Part shown: positions 33,980-42,111 of the stretch, one piece after another
Layout: each line of letters opens with the position of its first letter
How positions within the stretch are numbered: the stretch's first letter is position 1
Source: an uncultured Paracoccus sp.
GTDB lineage: Bacteria > Pseudomonadota > Alphaproteobacteria > Rhodobacterales > Rhodobacteraceae
Length of the DNA stretch: 42,111 bases
NCBI GenBank assembly: GCA_934533075.1
Contig: CAKTBJ010000027.1
Location: 1 to 42,111 of the forward strand
Direction: 5' to 3'
Position numbers and translations under genes: made by a program
Notes under the pieces: generated by a model
The model's database searches: none
Seen by the model: only the letters and a program-made list of their open reading frames with translations
Told to the model about the DNA's origin: nothing

Positions 33980-35881
33980 CTAGACGGTGGGAACCGGCGC
34001 CGGTCCCTTGCCGTCCGGCGCCGGTGTTACCGCCTCCGGCTGGCGGGCGCCGACGGCGGGGATGAAGCTGCCCGGACCCTCGTCGTTGCCGGAAACGTCC
34101 TCGCCCCGGATCACGCGGCCGATCTCCTCGCCGGTCAGGGTCTCGTATTCCAGCAGCCCCTGGGCCAGACGCTCCCATTCCTCGTTCTTCTCGATCAGGA
34201 TGCGGCGGGCCTCCTGATAGCCTTCCTCGATCAGGTCGCGGACCTCCTGCTCGATCAGCTCCTTCGTCGCGGCCGAGACCGAGAAACCCGGCGTGCCGCC
34301 CGAATAACCCTCATGGGCCTCGGCATAGTCGATATTCCCCACCTTGTCGGACATGCCCCAGCGCATGACCATCGCGCGGGCCAGCGCCGAAGCCTGCTGG
34401 ATGTCGCCGGCGGGACCGTTCGACACGCCTTCCTCGCCGTATTTCAGGATTTCCGCCGCCTTGCCGCCCATCGTCATCGCCAGCTTCTGCTTGGCCTCGT
34501 CCTTGTGGAAGTTCAGGCGGTCCATCTCCGGCAGCGACACCACCATGCCCAGCGCGCCCCCGCGCGGAATGATCGTGGCCTTATACACAGGATCGCATTT
34601 CGGCAGCGACAGGCCGACGACGGCATGGCCGGCCTCGTGATAGGCGGTCTTTTCCTTCTGCTCGGGGGTCAGGATCATGCTGCGGCGCTCGACGCCCAGC
34701 ATCACCTTGTCCTTGGCGTTCTCGAAATCCTCCATCGTCACGAAGCGCCGGCCGATGCGCGCGGCCATCAGCGCGGCCTCGTTCACCAGGTTGGCGAGGT
34801 CCGCCCCCGAAAAGCCCGGAGAGCCGCGGGCGATGATGCGCAGGTCCACATCCGGCCCCAAGGGCACCTTGCGGGCGTGGACGTTGAGGATCTTCTCGCG
34901 TCCCTTGATGTCGGGGTTGGGGACGTGGATCTGGCGGTCGAAGCGGCCGGGGCGCAGCAAAGCCGGGTCCAGCACGTCCTTGCGGTTGGTGGCGGCGATG
35001 ATGATGATGCCCTCGTTGGCCTCGAACCCGTCCATTTCCACCAGAAGCTGGTTCAGGGTCTGCTCGCGCTCGTCATTGCCGCCGCCGATGCCGACGCCGC
35101 GCGACCGGCCCACGGCGTCGATCTCGTCGATGAACAGGATGCAGGGGGCGGATTTCTTGGCCTGCTCGAACATGTCGCGCACGCGGCTGGCGCCGACGCC
35201 CACGAACATCTCCACGAAGTCCGAGCCGGAGATGGTGAAGAACGGCACCCCGGCCTCGCCGGCGATGGCGCGGGCCAGCAGCGTCTTGCCGGTGCCGGGC
35301 GGGCCGACCAGCAGCGCGCCCTTCGGGATCTTGCCGCCCAGGCGGCTGAATTTCTGCGGATTGCGCAGGAATTCGACGATCTCCTCCAGCTCCTCCTTGG
35401 CCTCGTCGATGCCGGCCACGTCGTCGAAGGTCACGCGGCCATGCTTTTCGGTCAGCAGCTTGGCGCGCGACTTGCCGAAGCCCATCGCGCCGCCGCGCCC
35501 GCCGCCCTGCATGCGGTTCATGAAGAAGATCCACACGCCGATCAGCAGGATGAAGGGCAGCCACAGCGACAGCATCGACATCAGGCCGGATTGCTTCTGG
35601 CGCTCGACGCGCACATCCACGTCATGGGCCAGCAGGGTGGGGGCGATTTCCTCGCCCATCGGCCGCACGGTGGTGAAACGCTCGCCGGATTTGGTGGTGA
35701 GGGTGACATCCTCGCCGTTGATGACGACGGACTGGACCTGATTGTTCTCGACCCGCTCGACGAAATCGGAATAGTCGATCTGCGGTCCGCCGCTGCTGGC
35801 GGTGCCGCCGAACATGTTGACCAGGGCCAGCAGCATCAGGAACAGCACGACCCAAAAGGCGATGTTTCTGGTATTGCCCAA
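33980..35881 (-). CDS. ftsH: ATP-dependent zinc metalloprotease FtsH
   Basis: FtsH is the membrane-bound AAA+ protease that degrades misfolded membrane proteins and some regulators. From the TTG at 35881 the product has 633 residues. It begins with a membrane segment ([22 protein letters not shown]), a periplasmic domain and a second membrane segment ([16 protein letters not shown]). The AAA domain carries Walker A GPPGTGKT (193-200) and [14 protein letters not shown]. The zinc site is HEAGH (415-419). The C-terminus is a Pro/Glu-rich tail. I chose TTG because GGAGGAC lies at the right distance and the usual FtsH N-terminus is (M)[10 protein letters not shown] further TTG at 35914 lacks a binding site. 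Confidence 0.95.
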   Translation of the reverse strand: MGNTRNIAFWVVLFLMLLALVNMFGGTASSGGPQIDYSDFVERVENNQVQSVVINGEDVTLTTKSGERFTTVRPMGEEIAPTLLAHDVDVRVERQKQSGLMSMLSLWLPFILLIGVWIFFMNRMQGGGRGGAMGFGKSRAKLLTEKHGRVTFDDVAGIDEAKEELEEIVEFLRNPQKFSRLGGKIPKGALLVGPPGTGKTLLARAIAGEAGVPFFTISGSDFVEMFVGVGASRVRDMFEQAKKSAPCILFIDEIDAVGRSRGVGIGGGNDEREQTLNQLLVEMDGFEANEGIIIIAATNRKDVLDPALLRPGRFDRQIHVPNPDIKGREKILNVHARKVPLGPDVDLRIIARGSPGFSGADLANLVNEAALMAARIGRRFVTMEDFENAKDKVMLGVERRSMILTPEQKEKTAYHEAGHAVVGLSLPKCDPVYKATIIPRGGALGMVVSLPEMDRLNFHKDEAKQKLAMTMGGKAAEILKYGEEGVSNGPAGDIQQASALARAMVMRWGMSDKVGNIDYAEAHEGYSGGTPGFSVSAATKELIEQEVRDLIEEGYQEARRILIEKNEEWERLAQGLLEYETLTGEEIGRVIRGEDVSGNDEGPGSFIPAVGARQPEAVTPAPDGKGPAPVPTV

Positions 35882-35984
35882 GGGCGCGTCCTCCGAAGTC
35901 ACGTGTTGCGGCAAGAAATAGGCGCCAAGCCCGCCGGGTTCAATGCGCCTTTGCGCGCTTTGCGGCCGTGGCGGGGCTGTGCGA

Positions 35985-37157
35985 TCACGAATCCGACAGC
36001 CGGGGCGCCGAAATCAGCCCCCGCAGCGCCGCGAGGCCGCGCAGCGGCGTGGCCGGGGCCGGGCCGAGCAGCGCCGCGCCGCGCCACAGCGCCGGCTCGG
36101 CGCTGCCGGGGGCGGCGGCGATACGGGTGCCCTCGGGCGGGGCGGCGCGGAAGCGGTTGTCCCAGATGCCGGCCTGCGCCAGCGGCGCGGCGCGGGCGGC
36201 GGCGGCCGGCTCGCGGGTCAGGTGCAATTCGCTTCGGCGGGGCGTCAGGATGGTGCCGGCCAGCGTGGTGCGGCGGCCGGCGGCGATGGCGCGCCAGGCC
36301 GCGTCCAGCCCCGATTGCCGGGGCGGATGCGCGGCGCCGGTGATCCAGGCCAGCGCGGCGACCAGCACGCGGCGGCGCAGTTCTCCGGGCGCCTCGGCCA
36401 GCGGGGCCAGCGGCAGGAACAGCGCGCCGCCCTCCGCCCGCGCGCCCTCGGTCAGCGCCAGCGCCGCCGGGATCAGCGCATCGCGCGCCTGCGCCAGGTT
36501 GCGGGCCGAGCGGGCGAGCTGCGCCGGTTCCAGCCCCAGCGCCGCCATCGCGGCGCGGATGCGGGCGCGGTGGTAGCGCGGGTTCTCGTTGGCGGGATCG
36601 TCGGCCCAGGGGATCGCGCGGGCGGCCAGCCAGCCGCGCAGCTCCGCCCGCCCGCAATCCAGCAGCGGGCGCAGCCAGAGGATGCCGTCCTTCTCCCAGG
36701 ATTCGGCCATCGCCGCCAGCCCGTCCAGCCCGGCCCCGCGCGACAGCCGCATCAGCAGGGTCTCGGCCATATCGTCGCGCGTATGGCCCAGCGCCACCGC
36801 CGCAAGGCCACGCGCCCGCGCCCAGTCGGCGATCAGCGCCATGCGGGCGCGGCGGGCGGATTGCATCAGGTTGCCGGCCGGCGGGTGGTCGCGCCATGCG
36901 AGGATTTGCGCCGGGATTCCCAGCGATTCGGCGGCCTTGGCGGCGAAGCGGGCCTCGGCGGCGGATTCGGGGCGCAGGCGGTGATCGACGATGGCGGCTT
37001 CCAGCCCGACCCCGCGCGGCGCGGCCCAATCGGCGGCCAGATGCAGCAGCGCCATCGAATCGCCGCCGCCCGACAGCGCGATGCCCAAGGCGCGGCGGTT
37101 GTCCCCGGCGAGGCGGTCGAGGGCGGCTTCGGCCCGTGCGGGAAGGGCGGCGGGCAT
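35985..37157 (-). CDS. tilS: tRNA(Ile)-lysidine synthetase
   Basis: TilS attaches lysine to C34 of the tRNA-Ile CAU anticodon, turning it into lysidine so that AUA is read as isoleucine. The 390-residue product has the N-type ATP pyrophosphatase P-loop SGGGDS (residues 29-34), [42 protein letters not shown], and [16 protein letters not shown], which holds the tRNA-contacting arginines. The C-terminal domains are poorly conserved, as in other alphaproteobacterial TilS. It follows cpoB by 88 bp and precedes ftsH by about 103 bp on the same strand, the common order in this group. Confidence 0.93.
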   Translation of the reverse strand: MPAALPARAEAALDRLAGDNRRALGIALSGGGDSMALLHLAADWAAPRGVGLEAAIVDHRLRPESAAEARFAAKAAESLGIPAQILAWRDHPPAGNLMQSARRARMALIADWARARGLAAVALGHTRDDMAETLLMRLSRGAGLDGLAAMAESWEKDGILWLRPLLDCGRAELRGWLAARAIPWADDPANENPRYHRARIRAAMAALGLEPAQLARSARNLAQARDALIPAALALTEGARAEGGALFLPLAPLAEAPGELRRRVLVAALAWITGAAHPPRQSGLDAAWRAIAAGRRTTLAGTILTPRRSELHLTREPAAAARAAPLAQAGIWDNRFRAAPPEGTRIAAAPGSAEPALWRGAALLGPAPATPLRGLAALRGLISAPRLSDS

Positions 37158-37245
37158 CCTAGGCCACCCGCGCGGGACGGGGCGGGCCGGCCTGTGCCCG
37201 GCGGCTCGCGGGGGGCGGGGTCAGGTGCAGCTTGCGGCCCACCGC

Positions 37246-38115
37246 TCAATCCGCTGCTTCGAGGTCCAGCTCGGCATCGCAGGTCAGCCGGTCGTATAGC
37301 TGCGTGGCGTCGGGGGCGGCGGGCGAATCGGCATGGCGCAGGATCACCTCGCCGAGGAACTGGCAGGCGGGGCGGGTCTGGCCGTCCTCGGCCATGATGC
37401 GGGCGATGGCCAGCGCCGCCTCCGGCGCGCGGGAACCGGCGGGATCGGCGGCGAAGACATCGGTGAAGGCCAGCGCGGCGGCGCGGCGGTCGCCCAGGGC
37501 CAGCAGCGAATGCCCCTCGAAGAAGCGCGCCTCGGCGAACAGCGGCCCGCCGGCATGGTCGCGCGCCACGGCGGCGAAGGCCGCCGCCGCGGCCGCGTGG
37601 TCGCCCGTCCGCGCCAGGGCCAGCGCGGCGTCGAACTCGGCCTGCTCGGATGCCGAGGCCGGGGTGGCGGGCGTGGCGGGGGCCGTCGGCATGGCCTCCA
37701 CCGTGCCGGCGGCGAGGTCGATGTCCAGCGCCCCGCGATCGGCCAGCGCGCCAAGGTCGCAGCCTTCCTCAAGCTGGCAGAGGCGGAACTCCACCTCGTC
37801 CAGCCGGGCGGCGCTGTCGCGGGTCACGGCCTCGATGCGGTTGCGGGCCTCCTCCACCGCGCCGGTGAGGTGGCGCAGGGTGGCCTCCATCCGGTCCATG
37901 CGGGCGATGGCGTCGGGACCGCCGGCGCCGGCATAGCCCGCCGCGCCCGACACCCGCAGCGCCGCCCGCAACCCTTGCAGATCGGCCGCCACCGCGTCCA
38001 GATCGGCGCGCAGGTCGGCGATGTTGGGCATTGCCTGCGGTGTCTGCTGGGCCATCGCGGCGGGCGCCAGCAGCAGGGCCAGCGCCGCGGCCCGCAGGGA
38101 GGCGGTTCGGATCAC
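37246..38115 (-). CDS. cpoB: Tol-Pal system protein CpoB (YbgF)
   Basis: CpoB is a periplasmic protein that links Tol-Pal to peptidoglycan synthesis during constriction. The 289-residue product has a signal peptide (RTASLRAAALALLLAPAAMAQQ), a coiled-coil N-terminal part (ADLRADLDAVAADLQGLRAAL, then MDRMEATLRHLTGAVEEARNRIEAV), a Pro/Ala linker and C-terminal TPR-like repeats (EQAEFDAALALARTGDHAAAAAAF, SLLALGDRRAAALAFTDVF). The GTG at 38115 overlaps the pal stop as GTGA, indicating coupling; an upstream ATG would read through the end of pal. It fits the conserved order pal-cpoB. Confidence 0.9.
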   Translation of the reverse strand: MIRTASLRAAALALLLAPAAMAQQTPQAMPNIADLRADLDAVAADLQGLRAALRVSGAAGYAGAGGPDAIARMDRMEATLRHLTGAVEEARNRIEAVTRDSAARLDEVEFRLCQLEEGCDLGALADRGALDIDLAAGTVEAMPTAPATPATPASASEQAEFDAALALARTGDHAAAAAAFAAVARDHAGGPLFAEARFFEGHSLLALGDRRAAALAFTDVFAADPAGSRAPEAALAIARIMAEDGQTRPACQFLGEVILRHADSPAAPDATQLYDRLTCDAELDLEAAD

Positions 38116-38690
38116 GCGCCCGACCCCGGCGCCACCCGCACCAAGACGCGGCGGTTCTGGACGGCGCAATCGCCTTCGGTGCAGCTGGCCAGCGGGCGCT
38201 CCTTGCCATAGCTGACGGTGCTGAGGCGCCCGGCATCGACGCCGCTGGCGATCAGGTATTCCTGCACGGCGGCGGCGCGGCGGGCGCCGAGGGCGAGGTT
38301 GTATTCGCGGGTGCCCTGCTCGTCGGCATGGCCCTCGATCACGGCCGCGAAGCCGCGATTCTGGATCAGCCAGCGGGCTTGCGCGCCGACCATCTGCCGC
38401 GCCACGTCCGACAGCGCCACCTGGCCCTCGGCAAAGTGCAGCGTGTCGCCGGCGCTGGCGGCAAAGCCCTCCTGCGTGGCGGTGCCGGGCAGGATGCCGG
38501 CGCCGCCCGCGCCCAGGGTGCCGATATAGCGGGCGCCGCCGCCGGGCAGGTCGGCATAGGGGTCCGACACGGTGCCGCCGGTCACGCCCTCGGGCGCCAT
38601 GCCGCAGCCGGCCAGCGCCAGCGCCAGCCCCAGCGCCGCCAGAAGCCCCGGCCCGCCGTCCCGGCCGATCCGCGCCGCCTGTGCCTTCAT
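38112..38690 (-). CDS. pal: Peptidoglycan-associated lipoprotein Pal
   Basis: Pal is an outer-membrane lipoprotein that holds peptidoglycan through its OmpA-like domain and binds TolB. The 192-residue product has a signal peptide with lipobox (ALALAGC), a Gly/Pro-rich spacer, and the OmpA domain with FAEGQVALSDVARQMV, VIEGHADEQGTREYNLALGARRAAAVQEYLIASGV and the closing TVSYGKERP followed by QNRRV. The Asp/Arg pair that binds diaminopimelate is present (GHADEQGTREYN, NRRV). tolB lies 31 bp upstream and cpoB overlaps the stop. Confidence 0.95.
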   Translation of the reverse strand: MKAQAARIGRDGGPGLLAALGLALALAGCGMAPEGVTGGTVSDPYADLPGGGARYIGTLGAGGAGILPGTATQEGFAASAGDTLHFAEGQVALSDVARQMVGAQARWLIQNRGFAAVIEGHADEQGTREYNLALGARRAAAVQEYLIASGVDAGRLSTVSYGKERPLASCTEGDCAVQNRRVLVRVAPGSGA

Positions 38691-38721
38691 TCCCGTCTCC
38701 CGTCCCTCGCGCCTGCGCGCC

Positions 38722-40194
38722 TTACGGGCGCAGCGGTCCCCAATCCGGGTCCGATACCGCGCCGATCATGTGGATGCGCCGCAGGTTGCGGCCCGTCACG
38801 TCAATCGAATGCAACGCGCCGGAATCGGTTCCATCCCCGGTCTGGCGCGCGAAGACGATGACCCGGCCATTGGGGGACCAGCTTGGCCCCTCGTCAAGAT
38901 GGGCGGCGGTCAGCAGGCGCTCGGCGTTGCCGTCGGGCCGCATCACCCCGATGCGGAAGCCGCGCGGCGGCGGGGTATCCTCGGCCTCGACTTCCGGCCC
39001 GGCTTCGGTTCCCGGCCCGGAGGCCGACCCGTCGCGGCGGGTGAAGGCGATCAGGTCGCCGCGCGGCGACCAGGCCGGGGTGCCGTAGCTGCCGGGGCCG
39101 AAGCTGATGCGCCGCGCCTCCGGCAGGGAGGCCGCGCCGCCCTCGTCCAGCGACAGGACGTAAAGCTGGGTCTGGCCGGAGCGGTCCGATTCGAACACGA
39201 TGCGCCGCCCGTCCGGCGAGAAGTCCGGCGAGGTGTCGATGGACGGCCCGCGCGTCAGCGGCCGCGCCGCGCCGCTGGCCGCGTCCATCAGCCACAGGTT
39301 GGTGGCCCCGCCCTCCTCCTGCGAATAGGCGATCCAGCGGCCGTCCGGCGACCAGTTGGGCGCGAAGCTCATGGTGCCGGGCGCGGATTGCATGATCTGG
39401 GTGCGGCCCGAGCCGAGATCCAGCACCGCCACCCGCGGCACCCCGTCCGAGAACGAGGTGAACACCACCCGCCGCCCGTCCGGCGCCAGCTTGGGCGACA
39501 GCACCAGGTCGCGCCCGTCGCTAAGATACTGGAAACCGGCCCCGTCCTGATCCATGATCGCCAGCCGCTTGCGGCGGGCATCGGGCGGGCCGTCCTCGGC
39601 CACCATGACGATGCGGCTGTCGAAATAGGGGCCTTCGCCGGTCAGGCGGGTATAGATCTGGTCGGCCGCCTTGTGCGCCAGCCGCCGCCAGTCGGTTTCC
39701 GCGCCGTCGAGGCGGATGCCGGCGCCCAGCGGCTCGCCCTCCACCACGTCGTGCAGGCGGAATTTCAGCGTGACCTGCCCGGCGGCGCGCGATACGGCGC
39801 CGGTCACCAGCGCCTCGGCATGGATCGCCCGCCAGTTCTGCCAGCGCACCGGCGCGTCGAAGCTGGCGCGATCCTCCAGATGCGCGGCGGGGGGGATGGC
39901 GTGGAACAGGCCGGTGCCGGTGAGGTCGTCGGTGATCGCCGCCTGCACCTGTGCGGCCAGCGGCCCGGCGCCGCCCTCGTCGTGAAAGACGGCCAGCGCG
40001 ATGTCGGTGGGTTCGATGACGCCGCGGGTGATCTCGACCCGCAGGCCGCCTTCCTCGGTCTCGGCCAGCGGCTCCAGCGCCGGCTCCGGCCCGTCCAGCA
40101 CCACGTCCTGCTGCGCCCAGCCCGGCCCGGACAGGGCGGCCAGCAGCGGCAAAGCGAGCAGCGGGGTGGGGCGGGGCATCGGGCGGTCCTTCAT
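38722..40194 (-). CDS. tolB: Tol-Pal system protein TolB
   Basis: TolB is a periplasmic beta-propeller that bridges the Tol inner-membrane complex and Pal. The 490-residue product has a signal peptide (RPTPLLALPLLAALSGPGWA), an N-terminal alpha/beta domain (IALAVFHDEGGAGPL, ITDDLTGTGLFHAI) and five or so WD40-like PD40 blades, for example SPKLAPDGRRVVFTSF, APNWSPDGRWIAYS, SPDFSPDGRRIVFESDRSGQTQLY and GTPAWSPRGDLIAFTR. The ATG at 40194 overlaps the preceding gene's stop as ATGA; a second ATG at 40179 with AAGGAC before it is equally possible. The N-terminal TolA/Pal-interacting stretch (QDVVLDGPEPALEP) is acidic. Confidence 0.93.
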   Translation of the reverse strand: MKDRPMPRPTPLLALPLLAALSGPGWAQQDVVLDGPEPALEPLAETEEGGLRVEITRGVIEPTDIALAVFHDEGGAGPLAAQVQAAITDDLTGTGLFHAIPPAAHLEDRASFDAPVRWQNWRAIHAEALVTGAVSRAAGQVTLKFRLHDVVEGEPLGAGIRLDGAETDWRRLAHKAADQIYTRLTGEGPYFDSRIVMVAEDGPPDARRKRLAIMDQDGAGFQYLSDGRDLVLSPKLAPDGRRVVFTSFSDGVPRVAVLDLGSGRTQIMQSAPGTMSFAPNWSPDGRWIAYSQEEGGATNLWLMDAASGAARPLTRGPSIDTSPDFSPDGRRIVFESDRSGQTQLYVLSLDEGGAASLPEARRISFGPGSYGTPAWSPRGDLIAFTRRDGSASGPGTEAGPEVEAEDTPPPRGFRIGVMRPDGNAERLLTAAHLDEGPSWSPNGRVIVFARQTGDGTDSGALHSIDVTGRNLRRIHMIGAVSDPDWGPLRP

Positions 40195-40781
40195 GGTTGA
40201 GCGACCTCGGCCGCGCAACTGGGTATGCGGTCGTGGAATCTGCCACGGGTATTGAAGATGCTCAGAAGCGACTCCTGCGCCCAGCAGCCCCTCGTCTCTT
40301 CGGGGACCGAGTAGGCGGCAACCCGGAGTTTATCCAGATAGAGCTGATAACTGTAGTGGTCATAGCCCGGTGTTATCCAGGGCGGCAGCTTCTCATGGTG
40401 TCGTGCCCGAGCCTCATCCCGCTCTGCGATCCCGGCCATGATCTGCGCCGGGTCCGTGCCGGTGGCCTGGACCACGTTCCACGCACAATCCCACATGGCT
40501 GGCGATTCGAGATGGAGACTCGCCACCACCAGCGTATCGACGCGGGACAGGTCCGCTTCATCGCCCGCCGGATCGACGATTTCGACGGTGCCGGCAATGT
40601 CGGCGTTCTCGCCGGCGAAGGTGGCGATGAAACCGGCGGTGATGTCGGGATGCTCCGAGCAGACGGCGATGACGCGATGCGCCGTGGCCTGCGGCGCCTG
40701 TGCGGCGGCAGGCGCCGCGGGCATGGCCAGCGCGGCGGCGAGAAGGATCGGGACGGGCCGTCTTGCGTTCACGTGCTTCAT
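40191..40781 (-). CDS. Secreted protein of unknown function inside the tol-pal operon
   Basis: I do not recognise this 196-residue protein. It has a clear signal peptide (VNARRPVPILLAAALAMPAAPAAAQ), so it should be periplasmic. The mature part has four cysteines (VCSEHPDI, WDCAWN, GCWAQ, PSCAAE), enough for two disulfides, and an aromatic-rich stretch WITPGYDHYSYQLYLDKLRVAAY. It starts 12 bp after tolA and its stop overlaps the tolB start as ATGA, so it is co-expressed with both. The usual order is tolA directly followed by tolB. It does not look like a shadow: the frame has a signal peptide and proper spacing at both ends. Confidence 0.75.
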   Translation of the reverse strand: MKHVNARRPVPILLAAALAMPAAPAAAQAPQATAHRVIAVCSEHPDITAGFIATFAGENADIAGTVEIVDPAGDEADLSRVDTLVVASLHLESPAMWDCAWNVVQATGTDPAQIMAGIAERDEARARHHEKLPPWITPGYDHYSYQLYLDKLRVAAYSVPEETRGCWAQESLLSIFNTRGRFHDRIPSCAAEVAQP

Positions 40782-40793
40782 CCTCGGGGCGGG

Positions 40794-42111
40794 TCAGCCG
40801 CCGGCGCGCAGGGCCATTTCGCGGGGGTCGAAGACCAGGGTCAGGTGCTTCCAGCGGTCGTATTTGTCGGCCGGCAGGTCGAGGCCCTCGCCGCCGCAGG
40901 TGGTGATGGCGCGCCGGGCCACGTCGAAGGCGCTCTGCGCCGCCGCCTCGCTGCCGCCCTGCCAGTCCACCAGCCGCAGGCTGTCGGCCAGCGGCACGGC
41001 GCCGCGATCCAGCCGCACCTCGACCGAGATCACCGTGTTCTGCGCATCTAGCGACAGCATGTTGAGGTTCCAGCATTCCCCGATATGGGTCATCAGCACG
41101 CCCAGTTCGTTGCTGGTCAGCACCGGCGCGTCGGAACCGGCGGCCTCGCGCACCGACGGGGCGTCGGGCGTATCGGCCAGCGCGCCGTCCAGCGTCGAGG
41201 TCAGATCGTCGCGCGGGATCGCCTCGCGCTCGGCGGTGCGGGCGCTGTCGAGGCTGTGGGTCAACTCGTCATCCGGCACGCCCGAGGCGCGCGGCCCGCG
41301 CGGCAGGTCGGGATCGTCCAGCGCGTCCGGGTCGGTGAACGCGCCCTCGGCCTCCGGGTCGGCGGCGGCCATCGCCTCGGCCAGGGCGCGCGACAATTCG
41401 TCCTGGTCCTGCGGCACGGCGTCGGGGATGGGCGAGGGGATCTGCTCCGCCTCCAGCCGGCGGGCCTCCTCGGCCAGCCGTTCCAGCTCCCGTTCCTCCT
41501 CGGCCAGCCGCTCCTCTTCCCGGCGGCGTTCCTCCTCGGCAAGGCGCTCCCGTTCCTGCTGGCGCTCCAGCTCGGCCACGCGCTCCTGTTCGAGGCGCTC
41601 CCGCTCCAGCCGCTCCTGTTCGAGGCGGGCGGCTTCCTGACGGGCTTCCGCCTCCAGCCGGGCCTCCTCCTCGCGACGGCGCTGTTCCTCAAGCGCGGCC
41701 TGCTGCTGGCGCTCCTGCTCCTGCCGCTGGGCCTCGCGGCGCGCGGCCTCCTGCCGGGCAGCCTCCGCCTCGGCCTCCGCCTGCCGCCGGGCCTGCTCGG
41801 CGGCTTCGGCCTCGGCGCGCTCGCGGGCGATGTGCTCGGATTCCGCCTGGCGTTGGGCCTCGGCCTGTGCCTCGGCCGTCCGCCGGGCCTCCGCCTCCGC
41901 TTCGGCGCGGCGGGCTTCGGCCTGACGCTCGGCCTCGCGCTCGGCGGCCAGCGCGGCAAGGCGCGCGGCCTCGCGTTCGGCGGCGACGGCTTCGGCACGG
42001 GCGCGGGCGGCCTCGACCAGCCCTTCGGGGCGGGCGGCGGGCTGGCGGGAGATGTCGAGCGCCAGCGGCGACGGCGGCGCCTGCGGGATCGCGGGCGCCT
42101 CGGCCGTGGCC
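40794..42111 (-). CDS. tolA: TolA (partial, C-terminal about 439 residues)
   Basis: TolA spans the periplasm from TolQ/TolR to the TolB/Pal complex. The visible part begins within the long helical domain: from 42111 to about 41450 almost every residue is Ala, Glu, Arg or Gln (RAEAEAEARRTAEAQ, LAEEERRREEERLAEEE), as in TolA domain II. An acidic linker follows with Asp/Ser-rich segments and then the globular C-terminal domain with VLTSNELGVLMTHIGECWNLN, VEVRLDRGAVPLADSL and RAITTCGGEGLDLP. Two cysteines in that domain (in GECW and TTCG) probably pair. The N-terminal membrane anchor lies beyond the window edge. Confidence 0.9.
   Translation of the reverse strand, partial: ATAEAPAIPQAPPSPLALDISRQPAARPEGLVEAARARAEAVAAEREAARLAALAAEREAERQAEARRAEAEAEARRTAEAQAEAQRQAESEHIARERAEAEAAEQARRQAEAEAEAARQEAARREAQRQEQERQQQAALEEQRRREEEARLEAEARQEAARLEQERLERERLEQERVAELERQQERERLAEEERRREEERLAEEERELERLAEEARRLEAEQIPSPIPDAVPQDQDELSRALAEAMAAADPEAEGAFTDPDALDDPDLPRGPRASGVPDDELTHSLDSARTAEREAIPRDDLTSTLDGALADTPDAPSVREAAGSDAPVLTSNELGVLMTHIGECWNLNMLSLDAQNTVISVEVRLDRGAVPLADSLRLVDWQGGSEAAAQSAFDVARRAITTCGGEGLDLPADKYDRWKHLTLVFDPREMALRAGG

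Noticed and set aside
34313..36343. 676-codon plus-strand open frame
   Set aside because: Antisense to ftsH and tilS, with no domain of its own.

Overview
The window is very GC-rich, densely coding chromosomal DNA. It looks like a Paracoccus or a close relative (Rhodobacterales, Alphaproteobacteria). The basis is the ddl-ftsQ-ftsA order, the tolA-tolB-pal-cpoB-tilS-ftsH cluster, an ethylmalonyl-CoA mutase, a paired sseA/class I aminotransferase, and a perfect alphaproteobacterial SOS box (GTTC-N7-GTTC) upstream of uvrA. I see no rRNA, tRNA, CRISPR array, transposase or prophage. The genus is an inference from gene content and style; no search was run.

Layout. 1-2949 (minus): ddl-ftsQ-ftsA, the entry into the cell-division cluster, with ftsA cut by the window edge. 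2950-3710: a gene-free stretch full of palindromic repeats. 3764-8822: gabT and suhB (minus), and on the plus strand a META-domain lipoprotein, a rhomboid protease, and an XRE-cupin regulator followed by a GNAT acetyltransferase. The regulator and the GNAT gene share an upstream sequence motif. 8823-9587: a gene-free stretch holding degenerate tandem copies of the 3' end of uvrA. 9588-13056 (minus): uvrA and tadA. 13255-17576 (plus): rluB with a huge basic repetitive tail, and ecm. 18016-19873 (plus): two exporters (MFS and LysE). 20037-24119 (minus): a reduced yjbH-yjbF pair and a small lipoprotein. 24450-26926 (minus): ubiA-matB, divergent from rsmE. 28254-32269 (plus): nnrU-like gene, smpB, sseA and an aminotransferase. 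32367-32903: a YefM-YoeB toxin-antitoxin module. 32900-33862: a hydrolase gene interrupted by one in-frame stop. 33980-42111 (minus): the Tol-Pal cluster running into tilS and ftsH, with an extra secreted protein of unknown function between tolA and tolB.

How the genes work together. The division cluster and the Tol-Pal system both act on envelope growth and constriction. ecm, and possibly matB, belong to acyl-CoA carbon assimilation. sseA and the aminotransferase could form a cysteine to 3-mercaptopyruvate to sulfane-sulfur route. uvrA, tadA, rluB, rsmE, tilS and smpB are maintenance genes for DNA, tRNA, rRNA and ribosome rescue.

The least expected content is in the gaps. Three intergenic regions (about 3.2 kb, 17.7 kb and 29.8 kb) each carry two copies of one palindromic element ending in a conserved GC-rich tail. 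A second long repeat is shared between 17.7 kb and 29.5 kb. A cluster of short perfect hairpins lies between smpB and sseA. These and the decayed uvrA tails are the best candidates for something undescribed.
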